Below are positions 1 through 7,686 of a stretch of DNA of 35,867 nucleotides, piece by piece. Source of the stretch: Streptomyces phyllanthi (lineage in GTDB: Bacteria; Actinomycetota; Actinomycetes; Streptomycetales; Streptomycetaceae); NCBI RefSeq assembly GCF_009377205.1, contig NZ_VJZE01000041.1:1-35867 (forward strand). The letters run 5' to 3'. Position 1 is the first letter of the stretch; every line of letters starts with the position of its first letter. The translations under genes were made by a program, and so were the position numbers. The notes under the pieces were generated by a model. It saw only the letters and a list, made by a program, of their open reading frames with translations, ran no database searches and was not told the origin of the DNA.

Positions 1-1
1 C

Positions 2-847
2 CCCCGCCCCGAGTTCTCGCAGCAGGACCAGGAACACCCGGGCTGGACCGGTCCCATGGACCCGCCGCCCGACCACGGTGAGGACTCCTACGAGGGCCGT
101 GGGCTCCTCCAGGACCGCAAGGCCCTGGTGACGGGCGGCGACTCGGGAATCGGCCGTGCGGTGTGCCTCGCCTACGCGCGCGAAGGGGCCGACGTCATCT
201 TCACCCACCTCCCGGAGGAGGACCGCGAGGCGGCCACGACGACACGGCTTGTCGAGGACGCTGGGCGCAAGGCCGTCGCCGTCCCCTGTGACATCCGGGA
301 GGAGGAGCAGTGCCGTCGCCTGGTGGAGCGTGCGGTCGCCGAGTTCGGGCGGATCGACATCCTGGTGAACAACGCGGCCTACCAGATGTCGCAGCCGGAG
401 GGGATCGGGGCGATCTCGACCGAGCAGTTCGACAGGGTCGTGCGGACCAACCTGTACGGCATGTTCTGGCTGTGCAAGATGGCTCTGCCGCACATTCCCG
501 CGGGCGGGTCCATCATCAACTCCACGTCCGTGCAGGCGTACAAGCCCAGCCCGCATCTGCTCGACTACGCGACGACCAAGGGCGCGATCGTGACCTTCAC
601 GCAGGGGCTCGCGCAGATGGTGGCCGGTGACGGTGTCCGCGTCAACGCCGTTGCCCCCGGCCCGGTGTGGACCCCGCTGATCCCGGCGACGATGCCCGAC
701 ACCCGGGAGTTCGGCAAGCAGGCACCGCTCGGCCGGCCCGCACAACCCGCCGAGATGGCACCCGCGTACGTGTTCCTGGCCTCGCCGCAAGCGAGTTACG
801 TCACCGCGGAGGTCATGAACGCCACCGGTGGCACACCGCTGCCCTGA
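2..847 (+). CDS. SDR family NAD(P)-dependent oxidoreductase, 5' end outside window
   Basis: Short-chain dehydrogenase/reductase of the long-leader type often annotated as general stress or glucose-1-dehydrogenase-like oxidoreductase. The frame is open from base 2, and the residues before the internal Met at 56 (EFSQQDQEHPGWTGP) match the N-terminal extension usual in this subfamily, so the true start lies left of the window and the Met at 56 is probably not the start. Seen in order: cofactor-binding GGDSGIGRA, the NNAA motif, the catalytic Ser in NSTS and the YxxxK pair in DYATTKGA, and the PG motif after VAPGP. The substrate cannot be read from sequence. A CsbD gene follows on the same strand, which fits a stress-response neighbourhood. 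Confidence 0.9.
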   Translation, partial: PRPEFSQQDQEHPGWTGPMDPPPDHGEDSYEGRGLLQDRKALVTGGDSGIGRAVCLAYAREGADVIFTHLPEEDREAATTTRLVEDAGRKAVAVPCDIREEEQCRRLVERAVAEFGRIDILVNNAAYQMSQPEGIGAISTEQFDRVVRTNLYGMFWLCKMALPHIPAGGSIINSTSVQAYKPSPHLLDYATTKGAIVTFTQGLAQMVAGDGVRVNAVAPGPVWTPLIPATMPDTREFGKQAPLGRPAQPAEMAPAYVFLASPQASYVTAEVMNATGGTPLP

Positions 848-857
848 CCCGGAACCC

Positions 858-871
858 CGCGCTTCGGCGCG
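858..871 (+). terminator. short GC hairpin after the SDR gene
   Basis: Five-base-pair CGCGC/GCGCG stem closed by a TTCG tetraloop, starting 11 bases after the SDR stop codon. Stable but short, so only a weak terminator candidate. Confidence 0.35.
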
Positions 872-964
872 AGGCCCGACTACGCACCGTGACTCTCCAG
901 CGCGCGGCGTGTCGCAGCGCGGCTTACGTTGGGCGGGCAGGCGTCCACACCCCAAGGAGGAGCC

Positions 965-1165
965 ATGGCCGGTAAAGCCGGTAAGGGCGGCGCTGACAAG
1001 ATGAAGGGCAAGGCCAAGGAGATGGTCGGCAAGGTCACGGGCGACCGCGAGACGCAGGTCGAGGGTGAGATCGACCAGGCGCGCGGCGAGGCCAAGAAGA
1101 CCCGGGCCAAGGCCCGCGAACGCGGCCAGGAGGCCGAGCGCACCACCAGGCGCGACCGCTCCTGA
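965..1165 (+). CDS. CsbD family stress protein
   Basis: Small (66 aa), highly charged, Lys/Glu/Arg-rich soluble protein of the CsbD family. CsbD was first described as a SigB-controlled stress protein in Bacillus; its biochemical role is unknown. The family pattern is visible at residues 9-35 (ADKMKGKAKEMVGKVTGD, then a QVEGE segment), followed by a Lys/Arg-rich tail likely to be helical. The start at 965 is chosen because a strong AAGGAGGAG ribosome site lies just before it; an in-frame ATG at 929 has no such site. A strong terminator follows, so the gene is probably transcribed alone or with the SDR gene. Confidence 0.9.
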   Translation: MAGKAGKGGADKMKGKAKEMVGKVTGDRETQVEGEIDQARGEAKKTRAKARERGQEAERTTRRDRS

Positions 1166-1175
1166 GTCCTGCGCG

Positions 1176-1210
1176 CCGAGGGGGCTCCCGTTCTCCGGGA
1201 GCCCCCTCGG
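1176..1210 (+). terminator. strong intrinsic terminator after csbD-like gene
   Basis: Perfect 15-bp inverted repeat (1176-1190 with 1196-1210) and a 5-base TTCTC loop, starting 11 bases after the CsbD stop. There is no long T-run, as is usual for actinomycete terminators. Confidence 0.85.
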
Positions 1211-1248
1211 CACGTCCGCACCCGGACCGTCGGACAGGACGGGCGAAC

Positions 1249-1273
1249 GTGTTCCCGGTGGTCACAGGGGTAC
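1249..1273 (+). promoter_or_regulatory. candidate SigB-type promoter
   Basis: GTGTT at 1249-1253, a 14-base spacer, then GGGTAC at 1268-1273. This fits the Streptomyces SigB consensus GNNTN-N14-16-GGGTAY. It lies between the CsbD terminator and the next gene at 1338, where a promoter is needed. The -35 part of the consensus is loose, so a chance match is possible. Confidence 0.4.
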
Positions 1274-1337
1274 TCGGGCGCCCGCACGGCTTCCGGCGTG
1301 CGACGTGTCCCGCAACATGTCCGGAAAGGAGCCGCGC

Positions 1338-1607
1338 ATGGCTGTCGCGCCCCGCCCGGGAACCGGGGACACCCTCGGCCCGGCCCACGGAATGTCCCAC
1401 GCCGTCGGTGGTCCGGGGCCGATTCTCGGCGTCCGCAGCTTCGCGCGGGTCTCCGGCCGCGAGACGGACCGGTGGCTCCGGCAGCCGATCCGGTGTACGC
1501 GGCTGCCGACCGGCCGTATCCGCCTGAACTGCCTTCGCGACGCGGCCACGGAGGCGGCCCGGATCCGTGCCGGACTGCGCACCGACCCCGTAGGAGCCCC
1601 GCGATGA
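1338..1607 (+). CDS. small hypothetical protein, possible
   Basis: 89-residue reading frame with no family I recognise, rich in Arg, Gly and Pro, with no membrane segment. Support is indirect: an AAAGGAG ribosome site at 1325-1331, roughly 85 percent G or C at third codon positions, placement behind a candidate promoter, and a stop codon overlapping the next ATG as ATGA at 1604-1607. An in-frame ATG at 1317 is an alternative start but lacks a ribosome site. It may be a true small protein coupled to the downstream gene or a transcribed leader. Confidence 0.45.
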   Translation: MAVAPRPGTGDTLGPAHGMSHAVGGPGPILGVRSFARVSGRETDRWLRQPIRCTRLPTGRIRLNCLRDAATEAARIRAGLRTDPVGAPR

Positions 1608-1653
1608 ACCACCGACCGCGCGAAGGAGACCCGCGATGAACCACCGACCGCGC
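1593..1653 (+). repeat. tandem duplication of a translation start region
   Basis: Bases 1593-1621 recur at 1625-1653 with one mismatch (29 bp, offset 32). Each copy carries a GGAG ribosome site and the start ATGAACCACCGACCG. Because 32 is not a multiple of three, the first copy opens an 11-codon frame (MNHRPREGDPR, 1604-1639) that ends on a TGA overlapping the ATG of the second copy at 1636. Confidence 0.85.
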
Positions 1654-2226
1654 TCCGGCACCACGACTCACCCGGAAAGAGAGACGACTCACCGCGAACG
1701 GGACACGGGCAACCACCGCCCGGGCCTGCTCGGGATCTACCTCAACGACCATCTGGCCGGATCCACCGCGGGCGTCGAACGCGCCCGCTACCTGACGCGC
1801 GCGTCCCGCGGTACGGCGATCGCCTCGGCCATGGGGCAGATCGCCACCGAGATCGCGCAGGACCGCGACATGTTGCTGGAGCTGATGAGGAGACTGGACG
1901 TGCCGGCCCGCCAGTACAAGATCCTGGCGGGCTGGGCGGTCGAGAAGGCGGGCCGGCTGAAGGCGAACGGCAGGATCGTGCGGCGCTCTCCGCTCAGCAC
2001 GCTGATCGAGCTGGAGGTGCTGCGGGTGGGAGTGCAGGGCAAGGTCGCCGTGTGGCAGACGCTGCGGCGGCTGTCCGAGAGCGAGGACCGGCTCGACCCG
2101 GGGCTGATCGACGACCTCCTCGACCGCGCCCACCGGCAGCTCCGGACCCTGGAGGAGCTCCATCTGCGGCAGGTCACGGAGACCTTCCGGACACCCGGCC
2201 GATCGAGAACGGGAGCACGAGGATGA
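1636..2226 (+). CDS. conserved hypothetical protein, helical, possibly ferritin-like
   Basis: 196 aa soluble protein that I cannot assign to a named family with certainty. After a charged N-terminal tail of about 30 residues comes LLGIYLNDHLAGSTAGVERA, a motif I associate with small actinobacterial hypothetical proteins of a helical, ferritin-like layout. The rest is predicted mostly helical (residues 60-180, many Glu/Arg/Leu), ending in a basic tail. There is no signal peptide. The start at 1636 has its own ribosome site; an upstream duplicated start is out of frame. It is probably coupled to the minigene and the small ORF upstream. The neighbourhood suggests stress response; the function is unknown. 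Confidence 0.75.
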   Translation: MNHRPRSGTTTHPERETTHRERDTGNHRPGLLGIYLNDHLAGSTAGVERARYLTRASRGTAIASAMGQIATEIAQDRDMLLELMRRLDVPARQYKILAGWAVEKAGRLKANGRIVRRSPLSTLIELEVLRVGVQGKVAVWQTLRRLSESEDRLDPGLIDDLLDRAHRQLRTLEELHLRQVTETFRTPGRSRTGARG

Positions 2227-2322
2227 GTGACCCCGGCCGAGGCCGCGAGCAGGGTCGGCACCACCACGACCGGCCTTGGCGCGGTACCGATCGACCGGAC
2301 GCCGCCTGTGAGGAGCGACACG

Positions 2323-2772
2323 ATGAGCACCCCCGACGCGCTGCCCGTCCTCCGCTCCCTCGGAGAACTGGCCGCCCTGGTGGAGCGCACCCCTCACCTG
2401 TATGTGCGCTGGTCACACGGCCCCGAGGCCGACCAGGGCGCTGCCGAGAGCAGGGACGCGCTCACGGGCGTCCGTATGCCGGGCCTGTCCGCCAACCCCC
2501 TCGACGTCGAACCCTGGTGGGAGGACCGTCCCGTGGAGCTGTGGGTGGCCCGCCGGCTGTACGACTACTCCCACCTGCCACGGGAGAAGGGACCCGGAGT
2601 ACGCCCCTGGGTCCTCCGGGGCCGGGTCAGGGGGCGGGGCCCCGACAACGAGCCACTGGTCCACGAAGTGGAACCCGTCGGCTGGATCGAGGACGGGGTC
2701 ATCAAGGAGGCCGAGACCGCGGTCGCCGACCAGGAGGGGCAGTGGGGGACCATGCGGCGCGACGACCGGTGA
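2323..2772 (+). CDS. DUF6098 family protein
   Basis: 149 aa soluble protein matching the Streptomyces DUF6098 pattern as I remember it: LPVLRSLGELAALVER, LYVRWSHGP, SRDALTGVRMPGLSANPL, ELWVARRLYDYSHL and GPGVRPWVLRG. The function of the family is unknown. The start at 2323 is chosen because GAGGAG lies 9 bases upstream; earlier in-frame starts back to 2227 would add a Thr/Pro-rich stretch with no family match. The gap to the preceding gene is 96 bases, so it may be in the same transcript or have its own promoter. Confidence 0.8.
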   Translation: MSTPDALPVLRSLGELAALVERTPHLYVRWSHGPEADQGAAESRDALTGVRMPGLSANPLDVEPWWEDRPVELWVARRLYDYSHLPREKGPGVRPWVLRGRVRGRGPDNEPLVHEVEPVGWIEDGVIKEAETAVADQEGQWGTMRRDDR

Positions 2773-2830
2773 GGCACAAGGGGTTTCTGTGAGGCTCGTC
2801 GTCGGGGCCGTGCAAGCGGAACTCTGTGGC

Positions 2831-2836
2831 TAGACT
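2831..2836 (+). promoter_or_regulatory. -10 box (TAGACT) before leaderless ORF
   Basis: TAGACT fits the Streptomyces vegetative -10 consensus (TAgnnT). No convincing -35 is seen at the proper distance. Transcription would start about 2843-2845, at the ATG of the 70-residue ORF at 2845, implying a leaderless message. Confidence 0.45.
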
Positions 2837-2844
2837 CGCGCCCC

Positions 2845-3057
2845 ATGCGTGAAACGTGCTCCAACGGGCAGCCGGAGAACAACTTCTTCCGCCCGTCGCG
2901 TCCCGGCGCGTACGACCGGAGAAGAGACACCCTGCCCCGTACGGCTGCCGCTGCCGGGCGCGTGCCCGGTACGCGCGTACGCCCCAACCCCACCGCGGCG
3001 CACCCCCGTTCCGGTCGGCACCGCACCTCGGCCGAAAGGGGGGACGGCATCCCGTGA
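2845..3057 (+). CDS. candidate leaderless small ORF coupled to the glycosyltransferase
   Basis: 70-codon frame, Arg/Pro/Gly-rich, no recognised domain, no membrane segment. Support: a TAGACT -10 box ends 8 bases before the ATG, about 81 percent of third codon positions are G or C, and its TGA stop overlaps the GTG start of the next gene as GTGA (3054-3057). The protein looks low in information (many Arg and Pro), so it may be a regulatory upstream ORF or an untranslated leader rather than a functional protein. Confidence 0.35.
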   Translation: MRETCSNGQPENNFFRPSRPGAYDRRRDTLPRTAAAAGRVPGTRVRPNPTAAHPRSGRHRTSAERGDGIP

Positions 3058-5132
3058 AGGGCCGCCACAAACAGTCCCGTGATCCCCGGGGGCACTGGCT
3101 CTTACTGATCCTGGTCCTCCCCGCCATGTTCGCGGTCCTGCTCTTCGAGGGCTGGACCAACCACGAGGTGGACGCCGCCAAGACGCGGTCACCCTGCACC
3201 TCGCCCGCACCGGACACCGTCGCCCGAGGCGGTCCCGTCGTGGGGATCAACGGCAACGGCATCCAGACCGGCTCGATGCCCGCCCGCACCGTCGCCCTCA
3301 CCTTCGACGGCGGTCCCGATCCGGTGTGGACCCCCCGCCTGCTCGACCTGCTGCGGCGCAACAACGCACGGGCGACCTTCTTCCTCATGGGCTCCAAGGC
3401 GGCCCGTTACCCGGAGCTCGTGCGGCGGATCCGTGCCGAGGGCCATGAGATCGGCTCCAACACCTACACGGGCGCCGTCCTGGGTGAGACCTCACCCAGC
3501 CGCTTCGCGGCGGAACTCGACCTGACCCAGACCGCGTTGGCGGGCACCGCGGGCGTGAACCCCACCCTGCTGCGGATGCCGCGCATCACCACGCCGGACA
3601 CACTGTGCGGCCGTGAGTGGCGGGCGGCACGGGAGGCCACCTCCCGCGGCTATGTGCTGGTCACCGCCGACAGGTCGTCCCGCAAGCCGGCCCAGGGCAT
3701 GATCCGTCAGTTCAGCCAGACGTCGATCGCCTACCAGCAGGCGAGGAGCCTCCTCGCCGACCCGGACGTCGACCGCTTCACCACCGTGTCGGCCGGGCTG
3801 CGGCTGGTCCCGTACTCGCCCGTGTCCGCGGCCGAGCGATGGCAGGGCACCGCCCTGGTCTGGGCCACCGAGCTGGGGCGCGCCTTCGTGAGCGCCATGA
3901 CGTGGACCCTCGCGATCGCGGGCGGCCTCGGGCTGTTGCGCCTGGTGCTGCTCGGCCTGTTCGCCCGGGCCCACGTCCGCCGGCTCGAGAGCTCCCGTCC
4001 CGGCGCGCCCTGGCTGCGGGAGGTCACCGAACCGGTGACGGTGCTCGTGCCGGCGTACAACGAGGAGGCAGGTATCGAGTCCACCCTGCTCTCCCTGCTG
4101 GCCTCCACCCACGAGCAGTTGCAGATCATCGTGATCGACGACGGTTCGACGGACGGCACCGCGGATCTCGCCGAGGCGATCGGGGATCCGCGCGTGGAGG
4201 TGGTCCGCAAGGTCAACGAGGGCAAGGCGGCGGCCCTCAACACCGGGCTGGCACACGCGCGGTACGACATCGTCGTCATGGTCGACGCCGACACCGTCTT
4301 CGAACCGGACGCCGTCCGCCGGCTCATCCAGCCGCTGGCGCACCCGGCCGTGGGCGCCGTCAGCGGCAACGCCAAGGTCGGCAACCGGCGCGGCCTGCTG
4401 GCCAAGTGGCAGCACCTGGAGTACGTCTTCGGCTTCAACCTCGACCGCCGGATGTTCGAGGTCCTGGAGTGCATGACCACGGTCCCCGGCGCCATCGGCG
4501 CCTACCGGCGGGACGCGCTGGTGAGCGTCGGAGGCGTCAGCGAGGACACCCTCGCCGAGGACACCGACCTCACGATGGCCCTGTGGCGGGCGGGCTGGCG
4601 GGTGCTCTACGAGGAGTCCGCCATCGCCTGGACCGAAGTGCCCACCTCGCTGGGACAGTTGTGGCGGCAGCGCTACCGCTGGTGCTACGGCACGATCCAG
4701 GCCATGTGGAAGCACCGCCGTGCCGTCTGGTCCGGGGGAGTGGCGGGGCGGTTCGGCCGCCGCGGACTCACGTACATCGCGCTCTTCCAGGTCTCCCTTC
4801 CGCTGCTCGCACCGGTCATCGACGTGTTCGCCCTGTACGGGGTGCTGTTCCTCGATCCCTGGCTGTCGGCCGGGGTGTGGTTCGCCTTCCTGGGCTCCCA
4901 ACTCGTCAGTGCCCGGTACGCGTTGAGGCTCGACGGCGAGAGACTGCGGACCCTGTGGTCGATGCCGTTCCAGTTCTTCGTCTACCGGCAGCTGATGTAC
5001 CTGGTCGTCATCCAGTCCATGGTCGCCCTGCTGCTCGGCAGCCGGCTGAAGTGGCACCGCATCCGGCGTTCCGGGACGGCAGGTGAACAGATCGGAGGCG
5101 CGCCGCCGTATAAGAGCCTGCCGACGAGGTGA
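3054..5132 (+). CDS. family 2 glycosyltransferase fused to a degenerate NodB deacetylase domain
   Basis: 692 aa membrane protein. A start-proximal membrane helix (residues 15-31) leads to an extracytoplasmic NodB-like domain (about 70-250), a helix near 285-305, a cytoplasmic GT2 domain (about 325-560) and further helices to the C-terminus. The GT2 motifs are intact: VLVPAYNEE, VIDDGSTDGTA, DAD at 411-413, the ED of AEDTDL, and QRYRW at 539-543, as in processive synthases of the IcaA/PgaC/hyaluronan type. The deacetylase motifs are not: TFDGGP (83-88) instead of TFDDGP, and NTYTG (136-140) where HTxxH is expected. The GTG start has AAGGGGGG upstream. Codon 17 is TTA (3102-3104), so translation may depend on the bldA tRNA. 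The LCP gene follows 30 bases later, which points to surface glycan assembly. Confidence 0.88.
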   Translation: MKGRHKQSRDPRGHWLLLILVLPAMFAVLLFEGWTNHEVDAAKTRSPCTSPAPDTVARGGPVVGINGNGIQTGSMPARTVALTFDGGPDPVWTPRLLDLLRRNNARATFFLMGSKAARYPELVRRIRAEGHEIGSNTYTGAVLGETSPSRFAAELDLTQTALAGTAGVNPTLLRMPRITTPDTLCGREWRAAREATSRGYVLVTADRSSRKPAQGMIRQFSQTSIAYQQARSLLADPDVDRFTTVSAGLRLVPYSPVSAAERWQGTALVWATELGRAFVSAMTWTLAIAGGLGLLRLVLLGLFARAHVRRLESSRPGAPWLREVTEPVTVLVPAYNEEAGIESTLLSLLASTHEQLQIIVIDDGSTDGTADLAEAIGDPRVEVVRKVNEGKAAALNTGLAHARYDIVVMVDADTVFEPDAVRRLIQPLAHPAVGAVSGNAKVGNRRGLLAKWQHLEYVFGFNLDRRMFEVLECMTTVPGAIGAYRRDALVSVGGVSEDTLAEDTDLTMALWRAGWRVLYEESAIAWTEVPTSLGQLWRQRYRWCYGTIQAMWKHRRAVWSGGVAGRFGRRGLTYIALFQVSLPLLAPVIDVFALYGVLFLDPWLSAGVWFAFLGSQLVSARYALRLDGERLRTLWSMPFQFFVYRQLMYLVVIQSMVALLLGSRLKWHRIRRSGTAGEQIGGAPPYKSLPTR

Positions 5133-5162
5133 TCCCGATGTGGTGAGGGACTGGACAGGCCG

Positions 5163-6416
5163 ATGAGTGACTGGACCGACCGTCTGGCGGGCGACGGCCC
5201 GGGCGAGGGAGTGACACAGCCGGCGCAGGCCGGAGCGGGGCGGGCGGTGGACGGGAACCCGTCCCCGCCCCCGCCGCGCACGGCGCCCCTGCCGGGTATG
5301 CCGTCCTCCACCGCCGCAGGCCGTATGGACGTCGTCGCGGGCCGCGTGGACGCCGTGCGCCGAGCCTCCGGGCACCGCAGGAGAGCCGGTGGGTCCGGGG
5401 GCCCCGAACGCGGCGGCAGAGCCCCCGGGCGCCGGCCCACCCGGCGCCGCCGGGGCGTGCGGCTGGCGATCCTCACGGTCGCCGCGCTGCTCGTCTCCCC
5501 GGTCGGGGCGTACGTGTGGGCCGACACCGAGCTGGACCAGGGGGTCGACCTGGGCACGCTCAGGGACCGTGCGCCGAGCGGCCGGGGGACCAACTACCTG
5601 ATCGTCGGCTCGGACAGCCGCGAGGGGCTGTCCGAGCAGGCCAGGAAGAACCTGCGCACGGGCTCGACCGAGGGCCGCCGCACCGACTCGATGATCCTGC
5701 TGCACACCGGCGCGGGCGGCACCACGATGATGAGCCTGCCGCGTGACTCGTGGGTGACCATCCCGTCCTTCCTGCGCCCCGAGACCGGCAGGCGCTACCC
5801 CGACCAGCCGAACAAACTGAACGCCGCGTTCTCGCTGGGCGGTCCCGATCTGCTCGTCAGGACCGTCGAGCGCAACACCGGACTGCACATCGACCACTAC
5901 ACCGAGATCGGTCTGGCCGGCTTCGTCGACATCGTCGACGCGGTCGGCGGCGTGGACATGTGTCTGGACCGGGCCATCAAGGACAAGAACTCGGGCGCGA
6001 ACCTGCAGAAGGGCTGCCAGACCCTCAACGGCGCCCAGGCGCTGGCGTTCGTACGGCAGCGCAAGCAGGAGGCCGAGGGCGACCTCGGCCGCACCCGGAA
6101 CCAGCAGAAGTTCCTCGCCGCTCTCGCCAGGAAGACCGCCACCCCGGGCACGCTCCTCGACCCGAGCAAGGTCTTCCCGACAGTCGGCGCGGGCCTCGAC
6201 ACGCTCATCGTGGACAAGGACACGGGCCTACAGGAGCTCACGTCGCTGTTCCAGGCGATGCGCAAGGTCACGGGCGGCAGCGGACGCCAGGTCAACGTGC
6301 CCGTCTCCGATCCCGCCTTCGCCACGTCCAAGGGCGTGGCCGTGAAGTGGGACATGCGCAGGGCACGGCAGCTGTTCGCGCAGCTGAGGGAGGACCGGCC
6401 GGTCTCGGCCCGATGA
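5163..6416 (+). CDS. LytR-CpsA-Psr (LCP) family glycopolymer transferase
   Basis: 417 aa membrane-anchored LCP protein; the family moves polyprenyl-phosphate-linked glycopolymers onto the cell wall. A long basic, Pro/Gly-rich cytoplasmic tail (1-99) precedes one membrane helix (about 101-119). The extracellular LCP domain shows the usual charged residues: SDSR (D151, R153), RRTDSM (about 172-177), LPRDSW (R194, D195), and later DAVGGVDM, LNGAQALAFVRQR and DLGRTRNQQ. The start is the ATG at 5163; its ribosome site is weak (GAGGGA about 14 bases upstream). It follows the glycosyltransferase by 30 bases, so the two probably form an operon in which one makes the polymer and the other attaches it. 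Confidence 0.92.
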   Translation: MSDWTDRLAGDGPGEGVTQPAQAGAGRAVDGNPSPPPPRTAPLPGMPSSTAAGRMDVVAGRVDAVRRASGHRRRAGGSGGPERGGRAPGRRPTRRRRGVRLAILTVAALLVSPVGAYVWADTELDQGVDLGTLRDRAPSGRGTNYLIVGSDSREGLSEQARKNLRTGSTEGRRTDSMILLHTGAGGTTMMSLPRDSWVTIPSFLRPETGRRYPDQPNKLNAAFSLGGPDLLVRTVERNTGLHIDHYTEIGLAGFVDIVDAVGGVDMCLDRAIKDKNSGANLQKGCQTLNGAQALAFVRQRKQEAEGDLGRTRNQQKFLAALARKTATPGTLLDPSKVFPTVGAGLDTLIVDKDTGLQELTSLFQAMRKVTGGSGRQVNVPVSDPAFATSKGVAVKWDMRRARQLFAQLREDRPVSAR

Positions 6417-6427
6417 CCGGCCGGTCC
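6392..6427. terminator. bidirectional terminator between convergent genes
   Basis: Perfect 13-bp inverted repeat (6392-6404 with 6415-6427) with a 10-base loop. It overlaps the LCP stop codon and faces the 3' end of the minus-strand oxidase gene at 6445. Confidence 0.75.
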
Positions 6428-6444
6428 AGCGGGGCACGGCACGC

Positions 6445-7686
6445 TCAGCGCAGCGGATGCAAGGGGCCGAGCTCGGCGGCGGAGCGGCCGGTGACGATCG
6501 ACTCGGCGAGCAGTCTGCCGCTCAGGGGGCCCAGGGCGATGCCCCACATGCCGTGGCCGCCGCAGACATGGACGCGGGGCGAGCGGGTCGGGCCGACCAG
6601 GGGCAGACCGTCGGCGGTGCACGGGCGCGGCCCCACCCAGACGTCCTCGCGGCGGCCGAAGTCGGCACCGGGGAGCAGGGAACGGGCCGCGCTGACGATC
6701 GCCCGCACCCGGCGCGGGTCCGCCGGCCGGTCGGGCGCGGTGAACTCCATCATCCCCGCGACCCGTACACGGTCGCCCAGCGGTGTGCAGACCACGCGCT
6801 GCGCGGCGAAGTACGTGGGCCGGGTGGGCAGCCCCCCGGGCGGCAGGGTGAAGCTGTAGCCACGGCCGGACTGGACCGGGGTACGCACACCGAAGGGCGC
6901 CGCCAGCCGGTTCAGCCAGGCGCCCGCCGCCAGCACGGCCACGTCCGCGCGCAGCTGCGTACCGTCGGCGCAGTGCGCGGCGACCGACGTGCCGAGGTCC
7001 CGGATCCGGGTGACGCCCGACCCGGTGACGATCTTGCCGCCCCGGTCGCGGACCGCGCCCGCCAGTGCCGCGACATACGCCCCGGGATCGATGTGCCGCT
7101 GTCCGTGCAGCCGTACGGCCGCGTCGACCCGTACCGACAGCGCCGGCTCCTCCCGCCGTGCCGCGGGCCCGTCGAGCAGGTCGTACTCCACGTGCTGGCC
7201 CGCCGCGCGCACCGCCTCCAGCTCCGCCACGAACGGCGCGCGGTCCGCCGTGGAGGTGAAGGCGATCAGACACGGTCCGCCCGTACGCGTCGGTTCCGCG
7301 ACACCGCCCTCGGCGAGTTCGTCGTACGCCGCGAGGGCCTGGCGGTTCAGCGCGGCGAAGGCGCTCATCGCCACCTGCCACCGCCGGGTGGTGCAGTTGC
7401 GGCTGAACGACAGCAGGAACCGGGCCAGCCGGACGTCCGCGCGGGGCGGGACGGAGAGCGGTGAGGCGGGGGAGAAGAACGTGCTCAGGCCCAGCTTCAG
7501 GGCGCCCGGCTCGGGCAGCGGGACGGTGAGGGACGGGGCCAGCCAGCCCGCGTTGCCCCAGGAGGCGCCCGCCGCGACGCCCCGGCGGTCGACGACGGTG
7601 ACCTCCACGCCCGCCTCCTGGAGGAACCAGGCGGTCGCCAGCCCGGTCATGCCGGCGCCGACCACGACGGCGCTCCGCGGACTCAC
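6445..7686 (-). CDS. FAD-dependent oxidoreductase, DadA (D-amino-acid dehydrogenase)-like
   Basis: 413 aa DAO-family flavoenzyme expected to oxidise an amine or amino acid substrate to an imino acid. The N-terminal Rossmann motif VVVGAGMTGLATAWFL ends in an acidic-basic VVDRRG; GASWGNAGW and the C-terminal GGHGMWGIALGPLSGRLLAE match DadA-type proteins. There is no signal peptide or membrane helix. The GTG start at 7686 overlaps the amidase stop by 4 bases (GTGA), so the two are translationally coupled; it is the last gene of a three-gene operon with the transporter and amidase. The exact substrate cannot be read from sequence. Confidence 0.85.
   Translation of the reverse strand: MSPRSAVVVGAGMTGLATAWFLQEAGVEVTVVDRRGVAAGASWGNAGWLAPSLTVPLPEPGALKLGLSTFFSPASPLSVPPRADVRLARFLLSFSRNCTTRRWQVAMSAFAALNRQALAAYDELAEGGVAEPTRTGGPCLIAFTSTADRAPFVAELEAVRAAGQHVEYDLLDGPAARREEPALSVRVDAAVRLHGQRHIDPGAYVAALAGAVRDRGGKIVTGSGVTRIRDLGTSVAAHCADGTQLRADVAVLAAGAWLNRLAAPFGVRTPVQSGRGYSFTLPPGGLPTRPTYFAAQRVVCTPLGDRVRVAGMMEFTAPDRPADPRRVRAIVSAARSLLPGADFGRREDVWVGPRPCTADGLPLVGPTRSPRVHVCGGHGMWGIALGPLSGRLLAESIVTGRSAAELGPLHPLR

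Noticed and set aside
880..2397. 505-codon open frame on the minus strand
   Set aside because: It lies opposite CsbD and other supported genes, has no family pattern, and reads as an Arg/Ala/Gly-rich shadow typical of high-GC antisense frames.
2223..2792. Alternative frame from ATG 2223 across the DUF6098 gene
   Set aside because: Its start is close to a GAGG site, but the protein is Arg/Pro/Gly-rich and the DUF6098 frame has the family match.
3492..5897. 801-codon open frame on the minus strand
   Set aside because: Antisense to the glycosyltransferase and LCP genes, which have clear motifs. Composition is the usual antisense Arg/Gly/Pro pattern.
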